From Gonatopus flavifemur (Eukaryota > Arthropoda > Insecta > Hymenoptera > Dryinidae), in NCBI GenBank assembly GCA_018340375.1, contig JAFFJZ010000121.1, positions 1 through 64,000 on the forward strand: 64,000 nt of DNA, in the 5' to 3' direction. Shown here in pieces: positions 23,581-35,341 of the stretch; position 1 is the stretch's first letter, and the number at the start of each line of letters is the position of its first letter. The notes under the pieces were generated by a model, which saw only the letters and a program-made list of their open reading frames with translations, searched no databases and was not told the origin of the DNA. A program made the position numbers and the translations under genes.

Positions 23581-24585
23581 TACCTCGAGTTTCCAACCTA
23601 GTAGGAAGCTGATTCTTTTTCAAATTACTTGTGAAACTATAGGCTTTGTATACAAAGAGGAAAATGAATGGCTTTTCACCTTCCTGCGCATGTATGATGA
23701 TGAAAGTTGTTATTTTCACGTATCTCCTTTACTCATAACGGGGCTACCACTGGTCCTACTTCTCCTATTTTTCCTACTTCTTGGTAAAATGTCCTACTTT
23801 GTCCTCCTATTCTGCACTTTGTCCTACTATTCCTACTTTCCCGTAAAAATCGTGTTGACCGGTATTATTGTTACGTGTCGTTAGTGCATTGAAAACAAAC
23901 AGCAAGCTTTGATTTTCATATAATGTATAACGAATTCACTGGAAGTATTGAAAGTATTGATGAAAATAAATTGTTTGAAATGTATTCATATACTCATACT
24001 GCTGAGATCTCAATGGGAATAGTATAAAGTCTTCTAATATTAGTAAATTCTTGAATCACAACTTATTCAAAAATAGGCTCTGTTTAGAGGCACGCTAATC
24101 TGCCCATGTAGAAAAACTAGATATAACCATATCCAAACCCGGCATACTTCATGTTTGGAAATGGGCCCACAAAAACTATATACGCCCAAGTGACTTATTT
24201 GACAAAAATGAGTTGAAAAAAATTTTGAAAGCTTCTAATATAATCATATAAAGCTAAAACTACTAGCCGAAAGTTAGCAGCTGAGTACCTCTGTGAACCT
24301 AGCTGGCAAAAATTCGGAAAACATTTTTTCTATATGGGATTCGAATCTGCTAAGTTTTTGCTCATTTGTGCGATAAAAAATTTCGTTTGTGGAGGTCAGC
24401 TGAGTGATCTGATTTGTCAACAAAACATTTGATCAAAAATTTGAGCAGTCGAAGTATTTGAATTGATAGTACTGAATCGGGGTTTGAGAAACACTCAAAC
24501 ATAGTTTAGTCGAAAGCTTCAAAAGTTGGCTGCTAGTTTTCAGCAGCTAGTTTCAACTTCATATATGATTTCATGATATATGATA
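23581..24585. other. Unassigned non-coding stretch
   Basis: 23735-23870 contains about eight copies of TCCTAC-type words (CCTACTTTGTCCT, TCCTACTTCT), similar to the CTCCTACTTTG repeats at 3071-3345 and 7074-7271. The rest shows no gene or obvious repeat. Confidence 0.4.
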
Positions 24586-24587
24586 TA

Positions 24588-24797
24588 GGGTGAGGCGGGG
24601 TAATATGCCAGTGTGGGTAAAATGCCACTTGGGTGATATTCTACAAAATTACCGCAGATGGCAATTATATGTCCTTCTGAATCAGTAGACTAACTGATTC
24701 CGAAAAACATATGACTAAGCTATGACTGCTATTTGCGGTAATTTTGGAAAATATCACCCAAGTGGCATTTTACCCACACTGGCATATTACCCCGCCT

Positions 24798-24802
<5 letters not shown>
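24588..24802. mobile_element. 215-bp inverted-repeat element (MITE)
   Basis: Ends GGGTGAGGCGGGGTAATATG and CATATTACCCCGCCTTACCC are inverted, and the arms match for ~65 bp through CACTTGGGTGATATT. TA flanks both sides (24586-24587 and 24803-24804). There is no gene. Termini of the kind GGGTGAGGCGGGG are widespread in insect MITEs. Confidence 0.8.
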
Positions 24803-24834
<32 letters not shown>

Positions 24835-25083
24835 ATTATGTGTGGGTATATATATATATATATATACCCACACATAATCACAGTCCCAGAAGAATTCATT
24901 AAGAATTCTTATTGAACTGATTGTGTTTTTTATGAATTCTCTAAGAAATTATAATTCTTTTGAAACTGTGGTGCTGTATGGGTCTATATATATATGAATT
25001 CTTCTGGGACTGTAATTATGTGTGGTCATATATATATATATATAATTATATATAATAATATTAATATATATAATAATATATAT
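24803..25083. repeat. TA microsatellites and two hairpins
   Basis: Runs of TA alternate with two inverted pairs. TAATTATGTGTGGGTATA at 24833 is mirrored at 24862-24880. CAGTCCCAGAAGAATTCAT at 24881 is mirrored by ATGAATTCTTCTGGGACTG at 24995. This resembles small inverted-repeat elements inserted in a TA tract. The retrotransposon begins directly after the last TA-rich run. Confidence 0.7.
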
Positions 25084-25255
25084 AGGAGTTCGGTGTCACA
25101 CGTCGTCGCGTGCGGACGTATGAAAGATCGCTCTATAAGTATTTACAGAATTCGAAATCAAAGCTCGATTTATATTCTGTAGTCTTCGACACTGATAGGA
25201 AGTGAAATAATTACACTGTGTAATACGAGAGGCATAAAAGATCTATAACCACAAA

Positions 25256-26116
25256 ATGTCAACTTCAATGGATGATCTGAAACTTATGATTGAAAACTTA
25301 ACAAAAGTAGTTGGTGCAACAAATTCAAAAGTGGATGGAATCAAAGTTTCTGTGGATGCCTTGGTAGATAGTGCCAGTGAAATGAGGAAAGAATTATCTG
25401 AGTGTAAAGCGAAGAATATGGATCTTGAAAAAGCACTCGATCTTCAAAAACAAAAGGTGAAAAGATTGGAGAGCGAATTAGCTCATTTATCAACCAAAGA
25501 CCGAGCCAAAAACCTAATCATTTATAAAATGAAGGATGGCAAAGAGACGTATGGTGAATTAGAAATAAAAGTATTAGATTTGTTTCATGAAATCGGAGTT
25601 CAAATCGACCCAAATGAAGTCGAAAATATAAGAAGATTAGGTAAAGTAGTATACAATAGACCTATCCTGGTAGAATTCTGTCATTCAAAAACCAAACATC
25701 AGATCCTAAAAAACACGCATAAATTGAAAAGAAAAGATATTGTTATAACCAATGATCTGACTAAAGAACAAAGAGAAGTGAACAAAGAAATCTTCATGCT
25801 GAGAGGAAAATTAATCGACCTAGGTATTAAATCTTCAATCAAAAAGGGAAAAATAATTATTGGTGGAGATTCGTATGGAAAGAAGGAAGCGGAAGATCTG
25901 CTGAAACAGCTACAAGAACGAAAAGATTTAGACGGATATAACAGCGATGTTTCCACAGCGTCTCGGGATTCAAACTCCAGCCGAAAGAGGGAACTAAAAA
26001 CAGAATTTCTAATTCAAAGCAAATTAAATTTTAAAAAACAAAAATCTACACCTATACAAGAATCAAAGGACCACAAAGAAGATCATCGAAACAATCAAGA
26101 TAGTAAACACATGTAG
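25256..26116 (+). CDS. Retrotransposon ORF1, coiled-coil RNA-binding protein
   Basis: 286 residues, uninterrupted. Residues ~5-85 are rich in heptad-like Leu/Ile/Val (MIENLTKVVG, LVDSASEMRKEL, KVKRLESEL), consistent with a trimer-forming coiled coil. Residues ~87-150 (LIIYKM, DLFHEIGV, NIRRLGK, RPILVEF) look like the RRM-type domain of L1-like ORF1 proteins, and LKRKDIVITNDLTKEQRE like its C-terminal domain. The last ~60 residues are Ser/Lys-rich. No CCHC zinc knuckle is present. The expected role is binding element RNA as a chaperone. The start is the first ATG after the leader. It is 27 bp upstream of ORF2. Confidence 0.85.
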   Translation: MSTSMDDLKLMIENLTKVVGATNSKVDGIKVSVDALVDSASEMRKELSECKAKNMDLEKALDLQKQKVKRLESELAHLSTKDRAKNLIIYKMKDGKETYGELEIKVLDLFHEIGVQIDPNEVENIRRLGKVVYNRPILVEFCHSKTKHQILKNTHKLKRKDIVITNDLTKEQREVNKEIFMLRGKLIDLGIKSSIKKGKIIIGGDSYGKKEAEDLLKQLQERKDLDGYNSDVSTASRDSNSSRKRELKTEFLIQSKLNFKKQKSTPIQESKDHKEDHRNNQDSKHM

Positions 26117-26143
26117 CAAACTCTCACAGATGATCTCAAACCG

Positions 26144-29100
26144 ATGAACATAATATTTTGGAACACAAGAGGCATTTCAAATTTAATCGACAGTCATGAT
26201 CAAATCAACAACGAAGAAATCATATGTATCAGCGAAACGTGGTGTACAGCAGAGCCTTTGCTATTGTGTACAGCGCATGGATCTAAATACAAGACTCTAC
26301 ATAGCCCAGCAGTGAAGAGTAAGGAAAAGGGTAGAGCTAAAGGAGGGATAGCGATACTTATCAACAACATCATCTACAAGACACATCAACTAAATGCTAC
26401 GGATCACTTTATACTTGCAAGGATAAAGAAAAATAATTTTGAGTTCATATTAGGTAATGTATACATAAGTCCAGCTGATGATATAGTCAATGTACTCGAT
26501 AATCTGAAAGAATTTTTGGAAACTGTCTTAAATAAATATCCGAACGATTGTATATACATTGGAGGCGACTTCAATGCTAGGATTGCGAATGGAAATAGTT
26601 TCACTGATGACGGATATTTCTTTGAGACAGACTTATCAACTGAAAGAACGTCTCTAGATAAAGAAATTAACAAGAGAGGCAAATACTTAATTGAAATTAT
26701 GGAAGATCTAGGGTTTTGTGCAATCAATGGTAGATCTCTAAGCGATACCCCTGCCAACTTTACGTATGTTAGTAGTGTGGGTTGCTCAGTGATTGATATT
26801 GTGTGGTGCAATTCGAATGCACTCAGTACAGTTAGTGATTTGAAAGCCTTGGTCACTCCTTCTCATTCTGATCATTTCCCAGTAAAATTAATTTTAAGAG
26901 AAAGTTTAGGAGAGTTAGTCAATGAAAAGCAAATAAAATGGAATGATAGACTAGCAAAAGAATACTATGAGGAGATGTGCATGTCTAGTAATGTAATGCT
27001 GAGAGATATGAATATTGATGCGATAGATCGGAATATAAAAATGACAATCGAGGCAACTGCGTATAAGATAGGAATGACAAAAAAAATATATCGAAACAAC
27101 TCACTTAGGAAACCATGGTATAACATGAGATGTGTTTATGCAAAAAGAGAGATGAAAAATAAACTGAAAGTTTGCAAGTTAAATAACTTCTCCCATTCAG
27201 CAGTCCAGGATTATGTAGCGAGTAAAAAACATTTAAAAAAGACAGAGGATATACAAAAAAAAGCGTATAAAGATGAAATAGTTACAAATATAGTTAATGC
27301 AAGAAACACGAAAGATTTCTGGAAATTAGTCAATCCGTATAGGAAAAAGAGAAAATCCGAAAGTAGTTCAATTCAGTTACAAGAGTGGTACGAGCACTTC
27401 AATAAATTCCATGCCAACACACAAGTTTATAACGAGATGTACACGAAGGTAATATCTATCCCTGAGATGGATACAAATATCTCCTTGGAAGAAATAATAC
27501 AGAGTTTGAAAAAAAGCAAAACACGTAAAGCTCCTGGAGGAAATGGTATCAGCAACGAATTTCTAAAAAATCTCCCTAACAATTGGATACTCTGTATGAA
27601 TGTGCTATTTAACAAAATTATGGAGACTGAAAATACCCCGGTTGAATGGTCTACTATTATCTTTAAAATGTTGTATAAAAATAAGGGAAATAAGAGTCAA
27701 ATTGAAAATTATAGACCAATTGCTTTGGTAAATAGTATTGTTAAAATATTCACACAAATAATAAATACACGTATTACCGAATGGTGTGAGAAAAATAAAA
27801 TAATACCCGAATGGCAAAATGGATTTAGGTTGAAAAGAGGATGCTTAGAAAACGTATATACATTGAACATACTGATACAGATAAATGTGAGTAAACAAAG
27901 AGGCAAACTGTACGGTTTATTCGTCGACTTCAAAACTGCATTCGATTCTATTGATCACGGTCTTTTGTTCAGAAAGTTGTTACAGGATGGAATTAGCACG
28001 AAGATGATAAATATAATCCGCAACCTTTATAGCAAGGCCACCTTAAAAGTGAAAGACGGAAATAGGTTTTCGAAGTCAGTGAAAATAACTAAAGGGGTAT
28101 TACAGGGGGAAATCCTATCTCCTCTGTTATTCTCCTTATTTCTGTGTGATTTCGAAGAATTCCTTAAAAAAAGAGGTATCAGAGGGGTTTCGGCGGATCA
28201 CTTGAATGAAATAATTCTATTGGCCTATGCGGACGATATCGTGCTATTTGCAGACACTTATATCAATATGAAGCGATTAATTGAATATCTTCATGAATAT
28301 TGCATGATGAATAAATTAGTAATTAATATAAATAAAACAAAAATAGTATTATTCCAGAAAGGTGGACATGGGCATAAAAAAAAGCTGGCACCCCTCTTAT
28401 ATGGTGGGCAGCAGATAGAATACGTGAAAGAATATGTATATCTCGGGGTTTTATTCACACAGACAGGATTGTTTGAACTCAACACTAAACAAGTACTAAC
28501 AAAAGCAAAAGCTGCAACTACATCCACTATCGGTTTAATCTATTCGGCTAACCTGAAATCGTTTCAAACATATTTAAGATTATATAATGCATTAGTAAGT
28601 TCCATCGTGACGTATGCAGCGCCAGTGTATGCCATTCGATATCTAGCAGAGATTGAAAAAATTCAGGTGCACTTTTTCAAGAGACTTTTCAATTTGCCGC
28701 AAAACACACCTAGTTATGTAATTAGGTTAGAACTGGGATTACCGCACATTGCTGTTAAAATCTTCAAACAAGTGCTAAATTGGGCCATAAAAATCCTAGA
28801 AATGTCAGAAGAACGGTATCCCAAAATCTGTCTTCTCAAACAAAAGAACATAACCCTTTGCCAAAACATAAGGGTGAAATATAACTGGTTTCAACAAGTA
28901 AAACAAATATTCTTTGGCCCAATACATGAAATCGTCACGTGGGATAGTCTCAGTGCACAACGACTAAAAGAAAAAAAGCAAACTCTATGCGAAACTTATG
29001 CGGAGTATCTTTATGAACTGGATAAGGAAAATTGTGCAAATAGTACGTCGCTGTTGATCTACCCTCATTTGGATAGAGTACAGGGGGTTCAAAAATATTT

Positions 29101-29267
29101 GTATGCGTCTTTGCCATTAAGTGTATACAAAACAATTATGCAAGTTAGAGTTATGAATAGAGTGAACTGTAGAATCGTTATAAACAATGAAAAGTATGTG
29201 ATAAATAATGATATTTTTTGTGAACTATGTCAAAAGTCAAACGACTTAATTCATATGTTATCCGAAT
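26144..29267 (+). CDS. Retrotransposon ORF2 (endonuclease-reverse transcriptase), 5' part
   Basis: An APE-type endonuclease occupies residues 1-~245: NTRGI near the start, SETW ~30-33, GGDFNAR 140-146, SDHFPVK ~242-248. A linker follows, then reverse transcriptase: APGGNGISNEFLKN (~464), NYRPIALVNSIVKI (~522), DFKTAFDSIDHGLL (from D595), GVLQGEILSPLLF (~652), catalytic AYADD 694-698, YLGVLF (~766). A C-terminal CCHC motif begins with C1026, C1029 and H1037; its last Cys lies beyond the insertion at 33786. The unbroken frame had 1106 residues. As it stands the frame runs 16 codons into the insertion and stops at 29315-29317. No stop or frameshift interrupts the native part, so the retrotransposon was probably young when hit. 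Confidence 0.9.
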
Positions 29268-30269
29268 CAGTGATGCCAGCATTTGGTCGACCGAGTCGAT
29301 TTACCCTCTCCATCTGACCATTTCTCGTCCCCACCATTCCAGCCGGGAGTACGCACACATTGGAACCCGTATTCATGTGATTCGGAACCGGTCGGTTCAC
29401 TTCGAGTCAGCTCGGACAATCGAGAGAGAACCAACTATCCGTCGGTCTTTGTCTTCTCAATATGTTTTACGATCGGCTAACTCCGTGCAAGATCGGAAAA
29501 AATTTAAAGCCCACGCGGTCGACTTACCGAAAAGTTTCACCGCTTTTTCTTTTCCAAGCGACAATTTTATTGTAATCAGTATCGAACTGACTTACCCGGC
29601 ACCCCGGGCAATTCTCGGCCGGGGCCCTTCGATATTTTTTTCGTTTTTTTTTCAAATCAAGAGCCAGTTCAATACTGATTATTAAATTATCACGATGAAA
29701 TATAAATTTGATGCATAGCATCATTTAATTGAATTAAAATCGAATATGAGTAAATAATTTTTCAATTATTATTTCTTTTTCATAAATTTTATAAGATTAT
29801 TGGTTATTCTTATGACTGATTATGAAGCTTTCAAGAACTCCTATATGTATTGTATAAAAATTTTCCAATAGTTGCGTATTTCTAATCATTATTTTAAATC
29901 TTGATGATTTTTCAATGAATTTCATTAGAATTGTCAATCAATCGATGGTTGAAAAATTCTAAGATAGTTTGGGGATCTATGATGAATGTCCTGCGGTGAA
30001 TTCCATAATTTTCCCTGATAAATTAATTTTCAGAGATCACTATGATATTCCAGTAATGAGGATAATCAAATCAACATCGATTATCAGATGTTGATCAACA
30101 TCGAAATAATAAGACTGAATATTCAATTGATTGAGTGCAAATTATTTTCAATGGACTGAATAATTAGATTTGAGCATTCAAATAGATATTTCATCATTTC
30201 ACGCATTATCAGTCTCTTTCCTTCGCTGCATTACTTCATAGACGTAATATGTGGATCGAAATATTACAA

Positions 30270-30342
30270 GACCCCATAGCCTAGCGGCAAAAGACATGTT
30301 TCTTGCGGAAGAACGGTCGGGTTCGATTCTGTGTGGAGACAT
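30270..30342 (+). ncRNA. tRNA-like module in the left arm
   Basis: CCCCATAGCCTAGCGGC resembles a tRNA 5' side with A box, and GTCGGGTTCGATTCTGTG a B box, spaced about as in a tRNA. Acceptor and T stems do not pair well, so a SINE head or tRNA relic is more likely than a gene. Confidence 0.4.
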
Positions 30343-30523
30343 TTCATTTCTTTTTGTCATCTCTCTGGTGAATAATTAAATTTCACATCCGATTATTATT
30401 TTTTATGTCATTACATCGTCATGTTATCAATAATCCTGATCTTTCGGAATGCACTTGCGGATTCGACAAGTACAGGTCCGAGTCGATTGGAAATTTCCCA
30501 AATATTCGTGTCCATGAGATATA

Positions 30524-30785
30524 CACAGTAAAAAATTTCTCGTCAAATTCAACACACAAGCGAATGTTAACCATTTTTCTTCACACTCAACGTGTGTTGA
30601 TTCCAGAGTGACACTCACAAAGTGTTAATTTGAACTCGAATAACATTTCAATGTGTTGTCAATGAATCGATCGAACAGCATTTGATCAGTGTGTTAAATG
30701 AACACACAAAAGTGTTAAATATTCAACACTTGGATTTTGACACGTACTTCTTTTTTACACAATGATGGAATTTCTTTTTACTGTG
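30524..30785. mobile_element. Nested fold-back element with CACAGTAAAAA ends (left arm)
   Basis: Starts CACAGTAAAAAATTTCTCG and ends TTTCTTTTTACTGTG, with TA on both sides. The interior is full of AACACA, TGTGTT, AACACTTT and AAAGTGTTAA words that pair with each other. The mirrored copy is at 32259-32520. A fragment of a relative is at about 40740-40835. Confidence 0.65.
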
Positions 30786-30786
30786 T

Positions 30787-31380
30787 AGACCGATCGATGC
30801 AGAATCTTCTGAAATGAGGAATTGATAGCACTTCGGAGGAACGTTTTTGAAGAAGTGTACTTGCAAATTCCATCAATTCCTGTGACGAATTGATGAAAAA
30901 ATTTAAAAAATTTGTGTCCATCGAATAAAGACCGATCGATTCGAAATCTAATGAAATGAAAAATCAAATCACTTCGGAGGAACGTTTTTGAAAAAGTATA
31001 CTTGCAAATTCCATCAAACCCTTTGACGAATTGATAAAAAAATTTCGGAACTTTGTCTCCGTGGAATATGGACTGATCGATTCGAAATCTTCTGAAAGGA
31101 AAAACAATGAATATCACTTCGAAGGAACGTTTTTAAAAGAGTGTACTTGCAAATTCCATCAATTCCTGTGACAAATTGATGGAAAAAATTTCAGAAACTT
31201 GTGTCCATCGAATAAAGACCGATCGATTTGCAATCTACTGAAATGAAAAATGAAATCACTTCGGAGGAATGTTTTCAAAAAAGTATACTTGCAAATTCCA
31301 TCAAACCCTCTGACGAATTGATAGAAAAATTTCGAAACTTTGTCTCCGTGGAATATAGACCGATCGATTCTGGATCTCCC
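30787..31380 (+). repeat. 144-bp tandem repeat, four units (left arm)
   Basis: GACCGATCGAT recurs at 30787, 30931, 31071 (as GACTGATCGAT), 31218 and 31357, a step of ~144 bp. Each unit includes CACTTCGGAGGAACGTTTTT and ACTTGCAAATTCCATCAA. The right arm has only two units (about 31962-32256). Confidence 0.8.
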
Positions 31381-31545
31381 CACGGAGAGCAATGGATTCT
31401 AGGGAGTATGACAAATATCATGAAGGCTGGAATATTTCATAATATATTTTCGAGTATGAGGACAAGTATCTAGATTATACGTGTTATGAGTACAAGTATC
31501 CATTTATGATGGTGTTTGTTTTGGGGTAGATGGTACCGTCAACCA

Positions 31546-31785
31546 GTAATATATCAATATAATAACAGCAAGGAAAAAAAATTAGTTCCTATTATAATAT
31601 AAGATTATTACAATTACTATCTTCAGTTGCTTGAATTGAGAAAAGAATAATATGAAATCGGAAAAAAGATATTCCTCAGGACATGAGCCCGCCAAGATAC
31701 CACACGAAGAATCCTTTTTCAAGAGCGAGAATAGAACTCTTCAAGAATTCTTTTCGAACTAGTGAATTCACACAGAGCTCCGGAG
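31546..31785. other. Non-repeated centre of the 4.5-kb palindrome
   Basis: About 240 bp between the arms, flanked by GGGGTAGATGGTACCGTCAA on the left and its inverse TTGACAGTACCATCTACCCC on the right. No gene. Confidence 0.6.
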
Positions 31786-32258
31786 TTGACAGTACCATCT
31801 ACCCCAAAACAAACACCTTCATCATAAATGGATACTTGTACTTATAACACTTATAATCTAGATACTTGTCCTCATACTCGAAAATATATTATGAAATATT
31901 CCAGCCTTCATGATATTTGTCATACTCCTTAGAATCCATTGCTCTGCGTGAGGGGATTCAGAATCGATCGGTCTATATTCCACGGAGACAAAGTTCCGAA
32001 ATTTTTTTATCAATTCGTCAAAGGGTTTGATGGAATTTGCAAGTATACTTTTTCAAAAACGTTCCTCCGAAGTGATTTGATTTTTCATTTCATTAGATTT
32101 CGAATCGATCGGTCTTTATTCGATGGACACAAATTTTTTTAATTTTTTCATCAATTCGTCACAGGAATTGATGGAATTTGCAAGTACACTTCTTCAAAAA
32201 CGTTCCTCTGAAGTGCTATCAATTCCTCATTTCAGAAGATTCTGCATCGATCGGTCTA

Positions 32259-32520
32259 CACAGTAAAAAGAAATTCCATCATTGTGTAAAAAAGAAGTAC
32301 GTGTCAAAATCCAAGTGTTGAATATTTAACACTTTTGTGTGTTCATTTAACACACTGATCAAATGCTGTTCGATCGATTCATTTACAACACATTGAAATG
32401 TTATTCGAGTTCAAATTAACACTTTGTGAGTGTCACTCTGGAATCAACACACGTTGAGTGTGAAGAAAAATGGTTAACATTCGCTTGTGTGTTGAATTTG
32501 ACGAGAAATTTTTTACTGTG
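32259..32520. mobile_element. Nested fold-back element with CACAGTAAAAA ends (right arm)
   Basis: Mirror copy of 30524-30785. Its presence in both arms means it inserted before the arms became copies of each other, or was spread by gene conversion. Confidence 0.65.
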
Positions 32521-32704
32521 TATATCTCATGGACACGAATATTTGGGAAATTTCCAATCGACTCGGACCTGTACTTGGTCGAATCCGCAAGTGCATTCCG
32601 AAAGATCAGGATTTCTGATAACATGACGATGTAATGACATAAAAAATAATAATCGGATGTGAAATTTAATTATTCACCAGAGAGATGACAAAAAGAAATG
32701 AAAT

Positions 32705-32777
32705 GTCTCCACACAGAATCGAACCCGACCGTTCTTCCGCAAGAAACATGTCTTTTGCCGCTAGGCTATGGGGTCTT
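32705..32777 (-). ncRNA. tRNA-like module in the right arm
   Basis: Mirror copy of the module at 30270-30342. Same weak fold, same B-box-like GGTTCGATTCT on the minus strand. Confidence 0.4.
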
Positions 32778-33785
32778 GTAATATTTCGATCCACATATTA
32801 CGTCTATGAAGTAATGCAGCGAAGGAAAGAGACTGATAATGCGTGAAATGATGAAATATCTATTTGAATGCTCAAATCTAATTATTCAGTCCATTGAAAA
32901 TAATTTGCACTCAATCAATTGAATATTCAGTCTTATTATTTCGATGTTGATCAACATCTGATAATCGATGTTGATTTGATTATCCTCATTACTGGAATAT
33001 CATAGTGATCTCTGAAAATTAATTTATCAGGGAAAATTATGGAATTCACCGTAGGACATTCATCATAGATCCCCAAACTATCTTAGAATTTTTCAACCAT
33101 CGATTGATTGACAATTCTAATGAAATTCATTGAAAAATCATCAAGATTTAAAATAATGATTAGAAATACGCAACTATTGGAAAATTTTTATACAATACAT
33201 ATAGGAGTTCTTGAAAGCTTCATAATCAGTCATAAGAATAACCAATAATCTTATAAAATTTATGAAAAAGAAATAATAATTGAAAAATTATTTACTCATA
33301 TTCGATTTTAATTCAATTAAATGATGCTATGCATCAAATTTATATTTCATCGTGATAATTTAATAATGAGTATTGAACTGGCTCTTGATTTGAAAAAAAA
33401 ACGAAAAAAATATCGAAGGGCCCCGGCCGAGAATTGCCCGGGGTGCCGGGTAAGTCAGTTCGATACTGATTACAATAAAATTGTCGCTTGGAAAAGAAAA
33501 AGCGGTGAAACTTTTCGGTAAGTCGACCGCGTGGGCTTTAAATTTTTTCCGATCTTGCACGGAGTTAGCCGATCGTAAAACATATTGAGAAGACAAAGAC
33601 CGACGGATAGTTGGTTCTCTCTCGATTGTCCGAGCTGACTCGAAGTGAACCGACCGGTTCCGAATCACATGAATACGGGTTCCAATGTGTGCGTACTCCC
33701 GGCTGGAATGGTGGGGACGAGAAATGGTCAGATGGAGAGCGTAAATCGACTCGGTCGACCAAATGCTGGCATCACTGATCCGAAT

Positions 33786-33982
33786 GTCCATATTATGAGA
33801 TGAAAAGGAGAGAACTGTTTCTTCCAACGCATAAAGATAAGAATAGGGACTCACTTGAAATTTTAAATGATTCGAATTCAAAGACGATCCAAAAACTGTC
33901 GAAATTTGTTATCTATATTCTCGAAGATTGTAAAAAAAAAAAAAGGTTTAGAATAAGTCTAAGTATGTGTAATTCACCGTAA
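33786..33982 (+). CDS. Retrotransposon ORF2, 3' part after the insertion
   Basis: The frame interrupted at 29267 resumes here in phase: after the duplicated ATCCGAAT the reading continues C-P-Y-Y-E and runs to a TAA at 33980-33982. The Cys completes a C-x2-C-x7-H-x4-C motif begun in the upstream part. The ~65-residue tail is Lys/Arg-rich (CKKKKRF). Without the upstream part it cannot be made as part of ORF2. Confidence 0.85.
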
Positions 33983-34045
33983 CTCCTATTGTACGATTCA
34001 TATCGAATGAAACAATAAACATTTATTACATATAATAATATATAT

Positions 34046-34800
34046 ATTAATATATATGTATTTGATCACATGTCAACATAGAATTTTATCGCCAACGTGT
34101 AAAGCAATCAATGGAAATGGAATCAGATATGAAAGTTATTACAAATTAGAATTTTTCTCATTCATTTGATGTATTAACAGAAAAATTTAATCAGAATTAA
34201 ACTGCCCTCTCAGTTCCATGGATTTTTCTATGATGAATGATGGAAAAAAGTGGATAATTCAAGCCCAAGCAGCACAGCCACATACATAGAAGATTCATAG
34301 AATATTCTTTTTACCTGCATTTGGTATAGCTGAATACGTTCACAGTATCTTTATAGTGCGTTCACGAAAATTAACGTTCTATGAACTTGCTATGGAATTT
34401 TTTTTGCTGTACCAAATGAATATAACCCAGTGGCATTTCCACAGTACTTTGACAGCAGTTTCGTGTTACTTGGGACATGTTTGTTCCCATCTCTTCTTTA
34501 AATATAATGATTCAAAGTATTCCAAAGGTTTCAATATGAAGACATTTCAATGATATTCTTCAAATATAATTATTCAAATTATTCCAAAGGTTTTAATATG
34601 AAGACATTTCAATAATATTAATTCATCAACACAGAAAAAATACTACTTAAAGATATTCTGTAATGCAGCTGTATTTCTGCAACTGATATTGTCATTTCAA
34701 CAAACGAAAAATAAACAAAACGGATTGGAAATTGTTGAAAATCCTTTTTTTTGTTCCTAATTTGAAATGAAGGTTAGAAACTTCTCATGTCAATTCGTTT
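34046..34800. other. Unassigned AT-rich stretch
   Basis: No gene seen. 34500-34560 and 34560-34620 form a rough direct repeat (AATATAATGATTCAAAGTAT and a variant, each followed by CCAAAGGTTTTAATATGAAG-type sequence). Confidence 0.45.
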
Positions 34801-35091
34801 TAACCCTCTAACCATAACCCCGATCTCACAGACCGCTATCAAAAGACTATTTGCTCATAATTCCAATTTTTTTGGTCACTTTGTTTGAAATTTTACTCTT
34901 ATCCTGCACAGAATCGCTCATTAATTTCTACACATAAAACCACTATCATACCCCTTAGACATTCATATTGATCGAAAAAATGTTTTTTCTTCTTCTAATA
35001 ACTTTTACCATTTAGGAGAAGCTGATAGCAGTCTGTCAGACCGGGGGTTGCGGTTGACGTAATTTTGAGGAGGGTTACGGTTTAAGGGTTA
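34801..35091. mobile_element. ~290-bp inverted-repeat element with TAACCCT ends
   Basis: Ends TAACCCTCTAACCATAACCC and GGGTTACGGTTTAAGGGTTA are imperfectly inverted. Further in, CAGACCGCTATCA pairs with TGATAGCAGTCTG. The left flank reads TTAA at the edge and the right TTAT, so a decayed TTAA duplication (piggyBac-type) is possible but unproven. Confidence 0.55.
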
Positions 35092-35341
35092 TTTTTTTAG
35101 ATAAACCAGTCCAGGCTGACCTTGAAACTATTGTAGCGTTATTTCATGCAGCAATAGCAATAAGTCATTACCTCTATTCGATAATTATCTTAAAAATGAG
35201 GTAATATTATTTCCTTTGGGTTGTTTTCAGACTGCGAGAATGAGTAATTGACAAATGCTCACTCAAAATGAAACTCATTTCAATGAAGACTGGTTGTCAA
35301 GTTTAGACAACAATCAACATGAATTGAATTTATAGTGTAGT

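Larger units (their letters stand above)
29268..33777. mobile_element. 4.5-kb palindromic hAT-type element inside the retrotransposon
   Basis: Termini CAGTGATGCCAGCATTTGG and CCAAATGCTGGCATCACTG are perfect inverses. The 8 bp ATCCGAAT flank both sides (29260-29267 and 33778-33785). An 8-bp duplication and a CAG start point to hAT-type mobilisation. Left arm 29268-~31545 and right arm ~31786-33777 are nearly identical inverted copies around a ~240-bp centre. The left arm is ~290 bp longer because it carries two extra 144-bp units. Both arms contain a tRNA-like module and a nested fold-back element. No transposase frame is present; the 152-173-codon frames near the ends are mirror artefacts. 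Confidence 0.9.
25084..34045 (+). mobile_element. Non-LTR retrotransposon, two ORFs, split by a 4.5-kb insertion
   Basis: The 5' leader starts near GGAGTTCGGTGTCACACG, followed by ORF1 (25256-26116), a 27-bp gap, and ORF2 (from 26144). The body stops at 29267 and resumes at 33786 after the palindromic insertion. The 3' end has AATAAA near 34012 and an AT-repeat tail (about 34020-34060). TA-rich sequence lies on both sides, so insertion into a TA microsatellite is possible. ORF2 has endonuclease and reverse transcriptase but no RNase H. I could not assign a clade; ORF1 lacks CCHC knuckles and looks L1-ORF1p-like. Confidence 0.85.

Noticed and set aside
29227..29685. 152-codon frame at the left end of the 4.5-kb palindrome (and 33360-33881 on the right)
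   Set aside because: The two are mirror images with no domain; they arise from the inverted arms.
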